DNA of 64,000 nt from Agromyces ramosus (GCF_030817175.1 NZ_JAUSYY010000001.1:1426001-1490000); one strand, 5' to 3'; positions 1-9,350 are shown, counted from the first letter of the stretch. Program-made: numbers and translations. Notes: generated by a model from the letters alone, not told the origin.

Positions 1-1244
1 GCGAGCACCCCCGCGATCACCACGAGCGACAGCGGGGCGACGATGAGCGTGACGCCCGTGAGGGGCAGCATCACGACGGCCGCGGTGACGGCGGAACCGA
101 GCGCCGTGATGCGCAGCGGCGACATGACGGCGCGCCGGCGCGCGGCATCCATCGTCTCGGTCGGCATGCCGAGCATCCCGAGCGAGCGGTAGAGCTCTCC
201 GCGGTCGAGGATCCCTGCAGCCTGGTTCACGCCGACGGAGCAGGCGACCATGAGGAACGAGGCGATCACCGTGATGAGGATGCCGGTGCGGATGTCGCCG
301 AAGAGCTCGAGGCTCGCGGCATCCGCCGCCTCCCCGAATGAGCCGACGACCGCAACGCCCGTGCCGGCGAAGACCGCCATGAAGCTCGTCATCGCGACGC
401 CCGAGACCTGCCGCCACGCCGCCTTCGGCGACTCGAGCACGGCCCGTGCCGACAGCAGCCTCGTGGGCGTCTTCGCGCGCTTCGCCTGACCCTGCGCGAC
501 GAGGCGGATGACCCACGGCCCGATGAGGTTCAGCACCGCGACGGCGCCGCCGAACGCGAGCGCGAGCATCGCGAGGATGACCAGCGCCGAACCGGCCACC
601 TGCAGCGCGCTCATCAGGAGGAACGCGACGGCGATCACGACGACGCCGATCGCGAGGCGGAGCCAGTGCAGACGCGGTGCCTCCTGGCGGGTGCGCACGC
701 CGAGGGGCGAGATCACGACCTGGCGGAGTCCGAGCACGGCGCTCACGATGGCGAGCAGGGTGACGCCGATGGGCACGCCGACGAGCACCTGCCACGGCAG
801 GAGCACCCCGGCCACGCCGAGCGCGTCGCCGCGGAACGGGATGAGGGCGATGAGCGGCACGAGCGCGAAGTACACGCCGACGCCGATCACGGCGCCGGCG
901 AGGGCGAGCACGGCCGACTCCAGCACGGCGAGCGCCGACACCGTCGCGGGCGTCGCGCCGAGGAGGCGGAGCGTCGAGAGCCGGTCGTCGCGGCGCCGGG
1001 CCGACAGTCGTGCCGCCGCGCCCCCGAGCGAGGCGAGTGGCACGACGAGGAGCGCCAGCGCCACGACGGCGAGCGCCTGATACGTGACCGCGGTGTCGTC
1101 GGTCCAGGTCCAGAACGACTGGGCGCCGCCGGTGACGGTGAGCAGCAGCGCCGTCACGATCGCGAACGCCGTGACGGGCAGCATGCTCGCCGCGAGGCCC
1201 GCCGTTCCCGGGCGGGCGAGGAGCCACGCGACCCGGGCGATCAT
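1..1244 (-). CDS. FtsX/MacB-type ABC transporter permease (3' end cut by window edge)
   Basis: Membrane subunit of an ABC exporter; with the ATPase encoded just upstream it probably forms a MacB/LolCDE-like complex acting on lipids, peptides or drugs. The 414 visible residues hold several hydrophobic segments (about 16-38, 57-78 and 105-130, then more), plus the run RLSARRRDDRLSTLRLLG (about 80-97), which is typical of actinobacterial FtsX permeases. The ATG at 1244 overlaps the ATPase stop codon as ATGA, so the two are translationally coupled. The protein continues beyond position 1, so its total length and last segments cannot be judged. The exporter class is well supported; the substrate is unknown. 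Confidence 0.85.
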   Translation of the reverse strand, partial: MIARVAWLLARPGTAGLAASMLPVTAFAIVTALLLTVTGGAQSFWTWTDDTAVTYQALAVVALALLVVPLASLGGAAARLSARRRDDRLSTLRLLGATPATVSALAVLESAVLALAGAVIGVGVYFALVPLIALIPFRGDALGVAGVLLPWQVLVGVPIGVTLLAIVSAVLGLRQVVISPLGVRTRQEAPRLHWLRLAIGVVVIAVAFLLMSALQVAGSALVILAMLALAFGGAVAVLNLIGPWVIRLVAQGQAKRAKTPTRLLSARAVLESPKAAWRQVSGVAMTSFMAVFAGTGVAVVGSFGEAADAASLELFGDIRTGILITVIASFLMVACSVGVNQAAGILDRGELYRSLGMLGMPTETMDAARRRAVMSPLRITALGSAVTAAVVMLPLTGVTLIVAPLSLVVIAGVL

Positions 1245-1936
1245 GCCGGCACCCGCTCGCCCACGATGCGGCCATCGCGCATGTCGACGATACGCGAGCA
1301 CCGGCCCGCGACCACGGCATCGTGCGTGACCACGACGAGCGTGCGGCCCTGTCCGACGGTCGAGTCGATGAGTGCGCCCATCACGTCGGCCGAGGTGACC
1401 GAGTCGAGCGCGCCGGTCGGCTCGTCGGCGAAGACGACGGATGCCCCGGTCACCTGCGCCCGCGCGATCGCCACGCGCTGCGCCTGGCCGCCCGAGAGCT
1501 GCCCGATGCGGCGGTCCTCCATGCCGGCGAGGCCGAGCGCGGCGAGCCAGCCCCGCCCGTACTCCTCGGCGCGGGCGCGCGGCATCCCGTTCAGCATCAG
1601 GGCGAGTGCGACGTTCTCGACGGCGGTGAGCTCGGGGATGAGCAGTCCCTGCTGGAACACGAACCCGAAGGCCTCGCGCCGCAGCCGCGACCGCTCGCGC
1701 TCGCTGAGCGCCGTGACGTCGACGCGTCCGGCGCCCCCGGACTGGAACGCGACCGCCCCGGCGTCGGGGCGGGTGATGCCCGCGAGGCAATGCAGCAGCG
1801 TCGTCTTGCCCGAACCTGACGCACCCATGATGGCGACCGACTCGCCGGTGCGCACGGAGAGGTCGACGCCCGCGAGCGCATGCGTCGAGCCGAATGACTT
1901 GCTGAGGCCGGATGCCTCGATCACGAAGGAACTCAT
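1241..1936 (-). CDS. ABC transporter ATP-binding protein, LolD/MacB type
   Basis: ATPase subunit that powers the neighbouring FtsX-like permease at the cytoplasmic face. The 231 residues are the usual LolD-family length. Walker A is GASGSGKT (38-45), the Q-loop lies in FVFQQG (about 92-97), the signature LSGGQAQR is at 147-154, Walker B is VVFADE (167-172), D-loop GALD follows, and the switch histidine is H205 in VVVTHD. All catalytic elements are present. The stop codon overlaps the permease start by 4 nt. The substrate cannot be read from the sequence. Confidence 0.93.
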   Translation of the reverse strand: MSSFVIEASGLSKSFGSTHALAGVDLSVRTGESVAIMGASGSGKTTLLHCLAGITRPDAGAVAFQSGGAGRVDVTALSERERSRLRREAFGFVFQQGLLIPELTAVENVALALMLNGMPRARAEEYGRGWLAALGLAGMEDRRIGQLSGGQAQRVAIARAQVTGASVVFADEPTGALDSVTSADVMGALIDSTVGQGRTLVVVTHDAVVAGRCSRIVDMRDGRIVGERVPA

Positions 1937-2025
1937 GATCTCGAGCCTGCCCGCGCCGCGCGGTGCGGCGCGTCGGCCGCGGGCGGTATCCCGGTCGCGT
2001 TCGCGTCATCCTGGCGGATGACGAT

Positions 2026-2063
2026 GCGGCGCGGCATCCGGCCCCCACCGGATGCCGCGCCGC
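2026..2063 (-). terminator. Perfect 16-bp hairpin terminator after the YtrA-type operon
   Basis: Arms 2026-2041 and 2048-2063 are perfect inverted complements around a 6-nt loop (CCCCCA). The hairpin starts 19 nt past the stop codon at 2082 and precedes the next gene start (1936). There is no clear U-tract, as is usual for actinobacterial hairpin terminators. The stem contains the local motif GGCATCC/GGATGCC. Confidence 0.75.
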
Positions 2064-2081
2064 GGCCTCATGCACCGGAGA

Positions 2082-2849
2082 TCAGCGCGGCGTTGCCCGC
2101 CGGATCACGAGGTATCCGCCGACGGCGCACACCACCGCGAGTGCCAGCACGATGCTGAAGACCCCGATGATGCCGATGCTGCCGAACCACTCGAACAGTG
2201 CCGGCCAGCTGCCGCTGAACGTCGCGATGGCGATGAAGGCGAGGAGGAGCGCGATCGCGCTGAACAGCACGATCATCATGCCGCGGATGCGCCACCGCAT
2301 GTAGACCGTCGTGACGCTCGCTCCGATGAAGAGCACGAGCAGCTGCAGGGCCAGGGTCGTGTAGAAGTCGGTGAGCCAGCCCTGCTGCCCGTACCAGAGC
2401 GAGTCGAACATGGCGATGCCGACGCCCCAGCCGTCGGTCGCCTTCTCGATCTGCACGAGCGTGGCGATCGCGATCGCGTTCAGGAGGGAGACGATGCCGA
2501 ACATGATGGCCGTACCGAGCCAGAAGTCGCGCCGGGTCGCGCCGAAGCCGAGCGCGAACGAGAACGTCAGGCCGATTGCCTGAACGCCGACGACGACGAG
2601 GTACCACTGCGGCGAGAGCACCGCCCAGCTGTAGCGCATGCCCTCCTGCATGTCGTCGGCGGGCCCGCCCGCGCCCGTGATGATGAGCCCGATGATCATC
2701 ATGATCGCCCACGCGGAGCCGAGGATGATCCAGGGCACCCCGAAGAAGATCGCTGGGTTGACGCAGTGCAGGCGCACGATGCGCCAGATCTCGTGGGCCC
2801 GCGAGCGGGCCTCGGTGCGCACGATCGGCTGATCGATCACGGCGGTCAT
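2082..2849 (-). CDS. Six-segment membrane protein, permease part of a YtrA-type ABC system
   Basis: 255-residue integral membrane protein. Hydrophobic segments lie at about 33-63, 75-105, 112-134, 165-188, 190-212 and 220-250, fitting an ABC-2-like permease half. Its ATG overlaps the upstream ATPase stop as ATGA, and that ATPase overlaps a GntR regulator, so the three form one operon laid out like Bacillus ytrABC, a cell-envelope-stress system. Sequence conservation of this component is low, so the permease role rests mainly on topology and operon position. The substrate is unknown. Confidence 0.75.
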   Translation of the reverse strand: MTAVIDQPIVRTEARSRAHEIWRIVRLHCVNPAIFFGVPWIILGSAWAIMMIIGLIITGAGGPADDMQEGMRYSWAVLSPQWYLVVVGVQAIGLTFSFALGFGATRRDFWLGTAIMFGIVSLLNAIAIATLVQIEKATDGWGVGIAMFDSLWYGQQGWLTDFYTTLALQLLVLFIGASVTTVYMRWRIRGMMIVLFSAIALLLAFIAIATFSGSWPALFEWFGSIGIIGVFSIVLALAVVCAVGGYLVIRRATPR

Positions 2850-3754
2850 GCGGCGACCTCCCCTTCGGTCGAGTCGGCACGCAGGTCGGTGCCGGTCAGG
2901 TGGATGATGAGCTGCTGCAGCGAGACGGGTGCGAGCTCGAGGCCGAGTTCGGCCGCCCGGATGCGGTCGCCCTGGTCGAGTCGGCCGTCGATGGTGGCGG
3001 ATGCCAGTCCGCCGAGGCCTTCACGTCCGATGACGGGCCGGTCGGCCACGAAGGACTCGACCGCAGCGCGCGGCCCGGCGACGGTCGTGGCCGACCCCCG
3101 CAGCTCGTCGGCATCGCGATCGAAGAGGATGCGGCCCTGGTCGATGAGGATCACGTGCTCGAGGAGGTTCGCGACCTCGTCGATCAGGTGCGTCGAGAGC
3201 ACGATGGTGCGCGGGTGCTCGGCGTAGTCCTCGAGGAGCCGATCGTAGAAGATGTGCCGCGCGACCGCGTCGAGCCCGAGGTAGGGCTCGTCGAAGAAGG
3301 TGAGCGGCGCGCGAGAGGCGAGTCCGACGATGACGCCCACGGCCGAGAGCTGCCCGCGCGAGAGCTTCTTGATGCGGCGCTTGAGCGGGAGGCGGAAGTC
3401 GGCGACGAGCTGCTCGGCGAACGCGGCATCCCAGTGCTCGAAGAACCACGGCGCGGACTTGAAGACGTGCGCTGGGGTGAAGTCCTCTGGGTAGCGCTGC
3501 GACTCGGCGATGAAGCACATACGGCGGAGCACATCCGCATGTTCGGCGGGTTCGCGTCCGAAGACCGAGAGCTCGCCGGCATCGGGGAACAACTGCCCCG
3601 TGAGCATCTGCATGATCGTGGTCTTGCCGGCGCCGTTGCGCCCGAGGAGCCCGTAGATGCGGTTCTCCTCGAGCTTGAGCTCGACGGCGTCGACCGCCGT
3701 GAATGAGCCGTAGCGCTTGGTGAGTCCGTTCGCTCGGACCACGGTGCGGGTCAT
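2846..3754 (-). CDS. ABC transporter ATP-binding protein of the YtrA-type operon
   Basis: 302-residue ATPase paired with the downstream six-segment membrane protein. Walker A GRNGAGKT is at 38-45, the signature is the variant LSRGQ (131-135), Walker B LTFFDE is at 151-156, D-loop LGLD at 159-162, and the switch histidine is H189 in LSTHL. LSRGQ in place of LSGGQ is common in YtrB/CcmA-like ATPases. About 80 residues after the nucleotide-binding domain form a C-terminal extension also usual for this group. Both ends overlap neighbouring genes by 4 nt (ATGA). A role in export or envelope-stress defence is inferred from the operon type. Confidence 0.9.
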   Translation of the reverse strand: MTRTVVRANGLTKRYGSFTAVDAVELKLEENRIYGLLGRNGAGKTTIMQMLTGQLFPDAGELSVFGREPAEHADVLRRMCFIAESQRYPEDFTPAHVFKSAPWFFEHWDAAFAEQLVADFRLPLKRRIKKLSRGQLSAVGVIVGLASRAPLTFFDEPYLGLDAVARHIFYDRLLEDYAEHPRTIVLSTHLIDEVANLLEHVILIDQGRILFDRDADELRGSATTVAGPRAAVESFVADRPVIGREGLGGLASATIDGRLDQGDRIRAAELGLELAPVSLQQLIIHLTGTDLRADSTEGEVAA

Positions 3755-4110
3755 GACTGAATCCTTTCCGCGCGGAGCAGCCCCGCGAGTTCGTCGATGC
3801 CGATGCCGAGCTTCTCGGCTTCGATGATGAGTGGCCTGATGTACTCGGTGGCGAAGTCGGCCCGTCGACGTTCGATGAGGCGGGCGCGGGCTCCCGGGGT
3901 CACGAACATGCCGATCCCCCTCCGTTTCGCCACGATGCCGTCGTCGACAAGGCGATTCACCCCTTTCAATGCGGTGGCCGGGTTGATGCGGTAGAACGAC
4001 GCGAGCTCGTTCGTCGAGGGGATCTGCTCGTCCTCCTTGAGGGAGCCCTCGATGATCTCGTTCTCCACCTGTTCAGCGATCTGGATGAAGATCGGACGCG
4101 ATTCGTCCAT
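3751..4110 (-). CDS. GntR-family transcriptional regulator, YtrA subfamily
   Basis: 119-residue regulator with an N-terminal winged helix (about residues 10-75, including the recognition region PSTNELASFYRINPAT) and only a short C-terminal dimerisation tail. Absence of a ligand-binding domain is the hallmark of the YtrA subfamily. It heads the operon with ABC ATPase and membrane protein genes, each overlapping the next by 4 nt. The long palindrome at 4141-4172, upstream of its start, is the obvious autoregulatory site, so it probably represses its own operon. The ATG at 4110 is chosen because the wHTH begins immediately after it. Confidence 0.9.
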   Translation of the reverse strand: MDESRPIFIQIAEQVENEIIEGSLKEDEQIPSTNELASFYRINPATALKGVNRLVDDGIVAKRRGIGMFVTPGARARLIERRRADFATEYIRPLIIEAEKLGIGIDELAGLLRAERIQS

Positions 4111-4140
4111 GCCGGCCTATCTGTTGATGTGAATGAACTT

Positions 4141-4172
4141 GGTTGGTTCATTACTTGTGTAACTAACCAACC
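4141..4172. promoter_or_regulatory. Palindromic operator of the YtrA-type regulator
   Basis: Arms 4141-4154 (GGTTGGTTCATTAC) and 4159-4172 (GTAACTAACCAACC) match at 12 of 14 positions around a 4-nt centre. The element is AT-rich compared with its surroundings and lies 31 bases upstream of the GntR start codon, where the operon promoter must be. It may extend into the 3' side of the diverged region before the transporter at 4247, whose gene ends nearby. Confidence 0.7.
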
Positions 4173-4246
4173 ATGTGCGGCGCCGTCGTGTCAAGTGCGA
4201 GTTGCGCTCGCGGTGCCAGGGTGAGCGCCAGGCGGCACCAGGAGCA

Positions 4247-5239
4247 TCAGGCGGTCGCGGCAACGCGGCGGCGCGGCATCCGGAGCCGGCCCTGTGCGAG
4301 CAGGATGCCGAGCAGCACGAGCACCGCACCGACGGGCTCGTGCCACGAGAAGCGCTCGCCGAGCAGGATCACGCCGAGCGCGACGCCCACGACCGGGGTC
4401 ACGTAGGTGACGGTCGAGGTGCCGGTCGGCCCCCATGCGCGGAGCACGTTGATGTTCCAGATGTAGGCGAGCCCCGTGCCGAGGATGCCGAGCGCGAGGA
4501 GCGACCCGACGATGGCCCAGTCGAGCTCGATCGGGGAGAGCGCGAGCCAGGGCGTGAGCACGAGCATGACGACGGCCGAGACGCCGATCGAGAGGAACGC
4601 GAACGTGGCCGGGGCGATGGGGCGCTGGCTGAGGAACCGGCGCTGGTAGCCGAAGGTGAAGCCGTAGCAGAGGGTGGCGACGAGGCAGGCGAGCTGCCCC
4701 GCAAGACTCCCGGTGAGGGCCTGGTACTGCCACGGCGCGATGATGACGAACACCCCGGCGATGCCGACGCCGACGCCCGCCCAGCGGCTGAGGCCGAGCC
4801 GCTCGACGCGGAACACGAGCGTCGCCATGAGCGCCGTCATGATCGGCGTCGTCGCGTTGTAGATGGACGCGAGGCTCGACGAGACGTACTGCTCGGCCCA
4901 CGCGAAGCACAGGTACGGGATGACGCACGTGGTGAGCGACACCACGAGGAAGTGCAGCCACACGACTCGCTCGCGCGGCAGTACCGGCCCCGGCGTGCCG
5001 TCGGCGCGGGGCACGCGCGGACGCATGATCAGCACGATGACCCCGAGCGCGAGTGCTCCGAGCACGGTGCGCGACCACGCGACCTGTCCGAACGAGACGC
5101 CGTCGAGGGCGACCTTCATGAAGAGGAAGCTCGCCCCCCAGACGACGCCCATCGCGAGGAACTGCACCCACGTCGAGAGCCGCTGGCGGTTCGGGGCGGA
5201 TGCCGCGGCGACGGGGTTCGGTGCGGTGGTGGTGCTCAC
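4247..5239 (-). CDS. EamA/DMT-superfamily transporter
   Basis: 330-residue inner-membrane protein with two EamA repeats and about ten hydrophobic segments, starting WVQFLAMGVVWGASFLFMK (about residues 22-40) and ending LLGERFSWHEPVGAVLVLLG before a short basic tail. DMT carriers export amino acids or small metabolites; the substrate is not predictable. The frame is open to 5455, but I start at GTG 5239 (VSTTTAPNP): TACGCT at 5246-5251 lies 6 nt upstream, fitting a leaderless mRNA, and the longer extension is charged and low-complexity. It is transcribed away from the adjacent lpd gene. Confidence 0.85.
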   Translation of the reverse strand: MSTTTAPNPVAAASAPNRQRLSTWVQFLAMGVVWGASFLFMKVALDGVSFGQVAWSRTVLGALALGVIVLIMRPRVPRADGTPGPVLPRERVVWLHFLVVSLTTCVIPYLCFAWAEQYVSSSLASIYNATTPIMTALMATLVFRVERLGLSRWAGVGVGIAGVFVIIAPWQYQALTGSLAGQLACLVATLCYGFTFGYQRRFLSQRPIAPATFAFLSIGVSAVVMLVLTPWLALSPIELDWAIVGSLLALGILGTGLAYIWNINVLRAWGPTGTSTVTYVTPVVGVALGVILLGERFSWHEPVGAVLVLLGILLAQGRLRMPRRRVAATA

Positions 5240-5245
5240 CGGTCG

Positions 5246-5251
5246 AGCGTA
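5246..5251 (-). promoter_or_regulatory. -10 element TACGCT of a leaderless promoter (DMT transporter)
   Basis: On the minus strand TACGCT lies 6 nt before GTG 5239, and no Shine-Dalgarno sequence fits between them. A transcript starting at this distance would begin at the start codon. Confidence 0.5.
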
Positions 5252-5370
5252 CGCCCGCCCACCGACGCGCGGACATGCCCGCGGAGGTGCTTGTCCGGAA
5301 TCCGCCGGAGGTCGGCAGTCGCGGCCGCCTCGGGTCTGGATCCACCCTGCCGCTCGGCCGCGCACGCGCC

Positions 5371-5376
5371 TAGGCT
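5371..5376 (+). promoter_or_regulatory. -10 element TAGGCT of a leaderless promoter (lpd)
   Basis: TAGGCT ends 6 nt before ATG 5383, with no ribosome-binding site in between; this supports that ATG as the true start. Confidence 0.55.
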
Positions 5377-5382
5377 GGCGCA

Positions 5383-6783
5383 ATGACCAGCCATTTCGAT
5401 GTCGTCGTCCTCGGCGCCGGACCCGGCGGGTACGTCGCCGCGGTCCGTGCCGCACAGCTCGGGCTCCGCACTGCGGTGATCGAGGAGAAGTACTGGGGCG
5501 GGGTGTGCCTCAACGTCGGATGCATCCCCTCGAAGGCGCTCCTGCGCAACGCCGAGCTCGCCCACATCTTCCACACGCAAGCCGCGACCTTCGGCATCTC
5601 GGGCGACGCGACGTTCGACTACGGCGTCGCGTTCGACCGCAGCCGCACGGTCGCCGACGGGCGCGTCAAGGGCGTGCACTACCTGATGAAGAAGAACGGC
5701 ATCACCGAGTTCGACGGCCGAGGCACGTTCCGCGACGCGAACACGATCGACGTCGCGAAGGCCGACGGATCGACCGAGACGCTGACGTTCGCGAACGCGA
5801 TCATCGCGACCGGCTCGCGCGTGAGGCTCCTGCCCGGCGTCGAGCTGAGCGAGAACATCGTCACGTACGAGTCGCAGATCCTCGCCCGCGAGCTTCCGCG
5901 CTCGATCGCGATCGTCGGCGCCGGCGCCATCGGCATGGAGTTCGCGTACGTCCTGAAGAACTACGGCGTCGACGTGACGATCATCGAGTTCCTCGACCGC
6001 GCGCTCCCCAATGAAGACGTCGACGTCTCGAAGGAGATCACGAAGCAGTACCGCAAGCTCGGCGTGCCGATCCTCGCCTCGACGAAGGTGCAGACGGTGA
6101 CCGACAACGGGTCATCCGTCACCGTCACGTACACGGGCGCCGACGACCAGCCCGGCTCGTTCGAGGTCGACCGCGTGCTCATGGCGGTGGGCTTCGCGCC
6201 GAACGTCGAGGGCTTCGGGCTGGAGGCCACGGGAGTCGCCCTCACCGACCGCGGCGCGATCGGCATCGACGAGTTCATGCGCACGAACGTGCCGCACATC
6301 TTCGCCATCGGCGACGTCACGGCGAAGCTCATGCTCGCGCACGTCGCCGAGGCGCAGGGCGTGGTCGCCGCCGAGACCATCGGCAATGCCGAGACGATGG
6401 AGCTCGGCGACTACCGCATGATGCCGCGCGTCACGTTCTGCCAGCCGCAGGTGGCGAGCTTCGGCCTCACCGAGCAGCAGGCGCGCGACGAAGGCTACGA
6501 CGTGAAGGTCGCGACGTTCCCATTCACGGCGAACGGCAAGGCGCAGGGGCTCGGCGAGCCGGCCGGGTTCGTGAAGCTCATCGCCGACGCGAAGTACCTC
6601 GAGCTCCTCGGCGGTCACCTCATCGGCGCCGACGTGGGCGAGCTCCTCCCCGAGCTCACGCTCGCCCAGAAATGGGACCTCGGCGCCCTCGAGCTCGGCC
6701 GGAACGTGCACACGCATCCGACGCTGTCGGAGGCGCTGCAGGAGGCGTTCCACGGGCTCGCCGGCCACATGATCAACATGTGA
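5383..6783 (+). CDS. lpdA: Dihydrolipoyl dehydrogenase (E3)
   Basis: Reoxidises dihydrolipoamide with NAD+ in 2-oxoacid dehydrogenase complexes. The 466 residues match the family length. FAD-binding GAGPGG is at 11-16, the redox disulfide is C42/C47 in [13 protein letters not shown], a second Rossmann motif GAGAIGMEF lies near 178, an FAD site AIGDVT near 305, and the C-terminal catalytic pair is H445 and E450 in [10 protein letters not shown]. All active-site residues are intact. It is monocistronic here with no E1 or E2 genes in the window. The gene appears leaderless, with TAGGCT at 5371-5376. Confidence 0.95.
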   Translation: MTSHFDVVVLGAGPGGYVAAVRAAQLGLRTAVIEEKYWGGVCLNVGCIPSKALLRNAELAHIFHTQAATFGISGDATFDYGVAFDRSRTVADGRVKGVHYLMKKNGITEFDGRGTFRDANTIDVAKADGSTETLTFANAIIATGSRVRLLPGVELSENIVTYESQILARELPRSIAIVGAGAIGMEFAYVLKNYGVDVTIIEFLDRALPNEDVDVSKEITKQYRKLGVPILASTKVQTVTDNGSSVTVTYTGADDQPGSFEVDRVLMAVGFAPNVEGFGLEATGVALTDRGAIGIDEFMRTNVPHIFAIGDVTAKLMLAHVAEAQGVVAAETIGNAETMELGDYRMMPRVTFCQPQVASFGLTEQQARDEGYDVKVATFPFTANGKAQGLGEPAGFVKLIADAKYLELLGGHLIGADVGELLPELTLAQKWDLGALELGRNVHTHPTLSEALQEAFHGLAGHMINM

Positions 6784-6872
6784 GTTCCCTGTCTGGTCAT
6801 TGAGGAACCCTCGCCCTCGCACCTTTGTCGGGAGTAGGTTGCGATCAGGCATATCCACTGGGGGGAACGCAC

Positions 6873-9239
6873 ATGAATCCTGATCGTCACGCGCGAACGA
6901 TGCTTCCGATTCCCGACCTGCCTGCGCCGGGTCTGACCACGTATGACGCGAAGAATCCCGACACTGCCTTTCCGCCGATCGAGCCGCTGGTGCCACCGGA
7001 GGGCGCACCCAACGTGCTGATCGTGCTCATCGACGACGTCGGCTTCGGCGCATCGAGCGCCTTCGGCGGCCCGTGCGAGATGCCAGCCGCAGAGCGGCTC
7101 GCCGCGAACGGGCTGAAGTACAACCGCTTCCACACGACCGCGCTGTGCGCGCCGACGCGCCAGGCGATGCTGACCGGCCGCAACCACCACTCGGTCGGCA
7201 TGGGCAGCATCACCGAGACCGCCACCTCGGCGCCGGGCAACAGCTCGCTCCGGCCGAACACGAAGGCGCCGCTCGCGACGACGCTCAAGCTGAACGGGTA
7301 CTCGACAGCGCAGTTCGGCAAGTGCCACGAGGTCCCGGTGTGGCAGTCGTCGCCCATGGGCCCGTTCGACGCGTGGCCTTCGGCGGGCGGCGGGTTCGAG
7401 ACGTTCTACGGCTTCATCGGCGGCGAGAACAACCAGTGGGAGCCCGCGCTGTACAACGGCACCACGCCGGTCGAGCCGCCGGCGACCGCTGAGGAGGGGT
7501 ACCACCTCACCGAGGACCTCGCCGATCACGCCATCAGTTGGGTGCGCACCCAGAAGGCGCTGATGCCCGACAAGCCGTTCTTCATGTACTTCGCCCCTGG
7601 CGCGACGCATGCACCGCACCACGTGCCCACGGAGTGGGCCGACAAGTACGCGGGCAGGTTCGCGGGCGGCTGGGACGCGCAGCGTGAGAACACGTTCGCG
7701 CGGCAGAAGGAGCTCGGGGTCATCCCGGCCGATGCCGAGCTGACGCCGCGGCACGACGAGATCCCCGGCTGGGACGACATGCCCGACGAGCTCAAGCCGG
7801 TGCTCGAGCGACAGATGGAGGTGTATGCGGGATTCCTCGAGCACACCGACTTCCACGTCGGCCGCGTGCTCGACGCCATCGAAGACCTGGGCGCGCTCGA
7901 CAACACCCTCGTCTACTACATCATCGGCGACAACGGAGCCTCCGCCGAGGGGACGGTGAACGGCGCCTTCAACGAGATGGCGAACTTCAACGGCATGGCG
8001 GCGCTCGAGACGCCCGAGTTCATGGTGTCGAAGATGAGCGAGCTCGGCACGCCGAGCTCGTACAACCACTACGCGGTCGGCTGGGCGTGGGCCATGAACT
8101 CCCCGCTGCAATGGACCAAGCAGGTGGCGTCGCACTGGGGCGGCACCCGCAACGGCACGATCGTGCACTGGCCGAACGGCGTCGAGGAGAAGGGCGGATT
8201 GCGCACGCAGTTCACGCACTGCATCGACGTCGCCCCCACGATCCTCGAGGCGGCCGGGCTGCCCGAACCGACGATGGTGAACGGCGTGCAGCAGTCGCCC
8301 ATGGAGGGGACGAGCATGCTGTACAGCTTCAACGAGCCCGACACCCCCGAGCGCCACGACCTGCAGTACTTCGAGATGTTCGGCAACCGCGGCATCTACT
8401 ACAAGGGGTGGAGTGCCGTCACGAAGCACCGCACCCCATGGGTCATGACGGGCGGCGCGCTCGCGGCCTTCGATGACGATGTGTGGGAGCTCTACGACGG
8501 CAGCGTCGACTTCAGCCAGGCCCGCGACCTCTCGGCCGAGCAACCTGAGCGGCTGCACGAGCTGCAGCGGCTGTGGCTGATCGAAGCGGTCAAGTACAAC
8601 GTGCTGCCCATCGACGATCGGGGCGCTGAACGGCTGAACCCCGACCTCGCCGGCCGGCCGACCCTCATCCACGGCACGTTGCAGATGCTCTACGCCGGCA
8701 TGGGGCGACTCTCGGAGAACAGCGTCGTGAGCATCAAGAACAAGTCGTTCTCCGTCACCGCCGAGATCGAGGTGCCCGAGGGCGGAGCCGACGGGGTCAT
8801 CATCGCCCAGGGCGGTCGCTTCGGCGGCTGGAGCGTGTTCCTCAGCGGCGGCGCAGCCAAGTTCGTCTACAACGTGCTCGGGATCCAGTCGTTCGCGACC
8901 GAGGCCAGATCGCAGGTGCCGGCCGGCACGCACCAGGTGCGCATGGAGTTCGCCTACGACGGCGGCGGACTGGCGAAGGGCGGCGACGTGGCGCTGTACT
9001 ACGACGGCGAGGAGGTGGGCACCGGCCGGGTCGGCGCGACCCAGGCGATGATCTTCTCCGCCGACGAGACGACCGACATCGGCTACGAGTCGGGCACGTC
9101 GGTCAGCCCCGACTACACGGCGCACTCGAGCCGGTTCACCGGCAAGATCCACTGGGTCAAGATCGACACCGGCGACGACGACCACGAGCACCTGATCGAC
9201 CCCGACGAACGCCTGCGCGTCGCGATGGCGCGGCAGTAG
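6873..9239 (+). CDS. Type I (formylglycine-dependent) arylsulfatase
   Basis: 788-residue sulfatase that hydrolyses sulfate esters, probably for sulfur or carbon scavenging. Metal-binding DD is at 54-55. The sulfatase signature CAPTRQAMLTGR places the formylglycine-precursor cysteine at C92 and R96 two residues after the proline. Later elements are the lysine in FGKCHEV, the histidine-rich TGATHAPHH-like stretch and IGDNGAS. The C-terminal third (about 620-788) is a beta-rich extension seen in large actinobacterial arylsulfatases. No signal peptide or membrane segment is visible. I start at ATG 6873, behind a purine-rich GGGGGGAA run, instead of the first in-frame ATG at 6825. No formylglycine-generating enzyme is encoded nearby. 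Confidence 0.92.
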   Translation: MNPDRHARTMLPIPDLPAPGLTTYDAKNPDTAFPPIEPLVPPEGAPNVLIVLIDDVGFGASSAFGGPCEMPAAERLAANGLKYNRFHTTALCAPTRQAMLTGRNHHSVGMGSITETATSAPGNSSLRPNTKAPLATTLKLNGYSTAQFGKCHEVPVWQSSPMGPFDAWPSAGGGFETFYGFIGGENNQWEPALYNGTTPVEPPATAEEGYHLTEDLADHAISWVRTQKALMPDKPFFMYFAPGATHAPHHVPTEWADKYAGRFAGGWDAQRENTFARQKELGVIPADAELTPRHDEIPGWDDMPDELKPVLERQMEVYAGFLEHTDFHVGRVLDAIEDLGALDNTLVYYIIGDNGASAEGTVNGAFNEMANFNGMAALETPEFMVSKMSELGTPSSYNHYAVGWAWAMNSPLQWTKQVASHWGGTRNGTIVHWPNGVEEKGGLRTQFTHCIDVAPTILEAAGLPEPTMVNGVQQSPMEGTSMLYSFNEPDTPERHDLQYFEMFGNRGIYYKGWSAVTKHRTPWVMTGGALAAFDDDVWELYDGSVDFSQARDLSAEQPERLHELQRLWLIEAVKYNVLPIDDRGAERLNPDLAGRPTLIHGTLQMLYAGMGRLSENSVVSIKNKSFSVTAEIEVPEGGADGVIIAQGGRFGGWSVFLSGGAAKFVYNVLGIQSFATEARSQVPAGTHQVRMEFAYDGGGLAKGGDVALYYDGEEVGTGRVGATQAMIFSADETTDIGYESGTSVSPDYTAHSSRFTGKIHWVKIDTGDDDHEHLIDPDERLRVAMARQ

Positions 9240-9258
9240 CGACCGCCAGGCACGACAA

Positions 9259-9301
9259 CGGGGGCGGATGCCGCAACGTGAAGTTGCGGCATCCGCCCCC
9301 G
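9259..9301. terminator. Perfect 19-bp hairpin, shared terminator between convergent genes
   Basis: Arms 9259-9277 and 9283-9301 are perfectly complementary around the loop GTGAA, followed by TCTGTT. It lies 20 nt past the sulfatase stop and 50 nt past the stop of the convergent symporter, so it can serve both strands. The stem contains GGATGCC/GGCATCC. Confidence 0.85.
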
Positions 9302-9350
9302 TCTGTTCATCCGACGCGGCATGGGCAGGCGATGCCGCCGCGTCGAAGGC

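Noticed and set aside
666..2021. 451-codon open frame on the plus strand
   Set aside because: Antisense to the FtsX permease and ATPase; composition is charged and repetitive, with no domain.
6615..9191. 858-codon open frame on the minus strand, antisense to the sulfatase
   Set aside because: Arg/His/Val/Asp-rich composition without any domain. It is a GC-bias shadow of the sulfatase frame, which has an intact CAPTR motif and a normal length.
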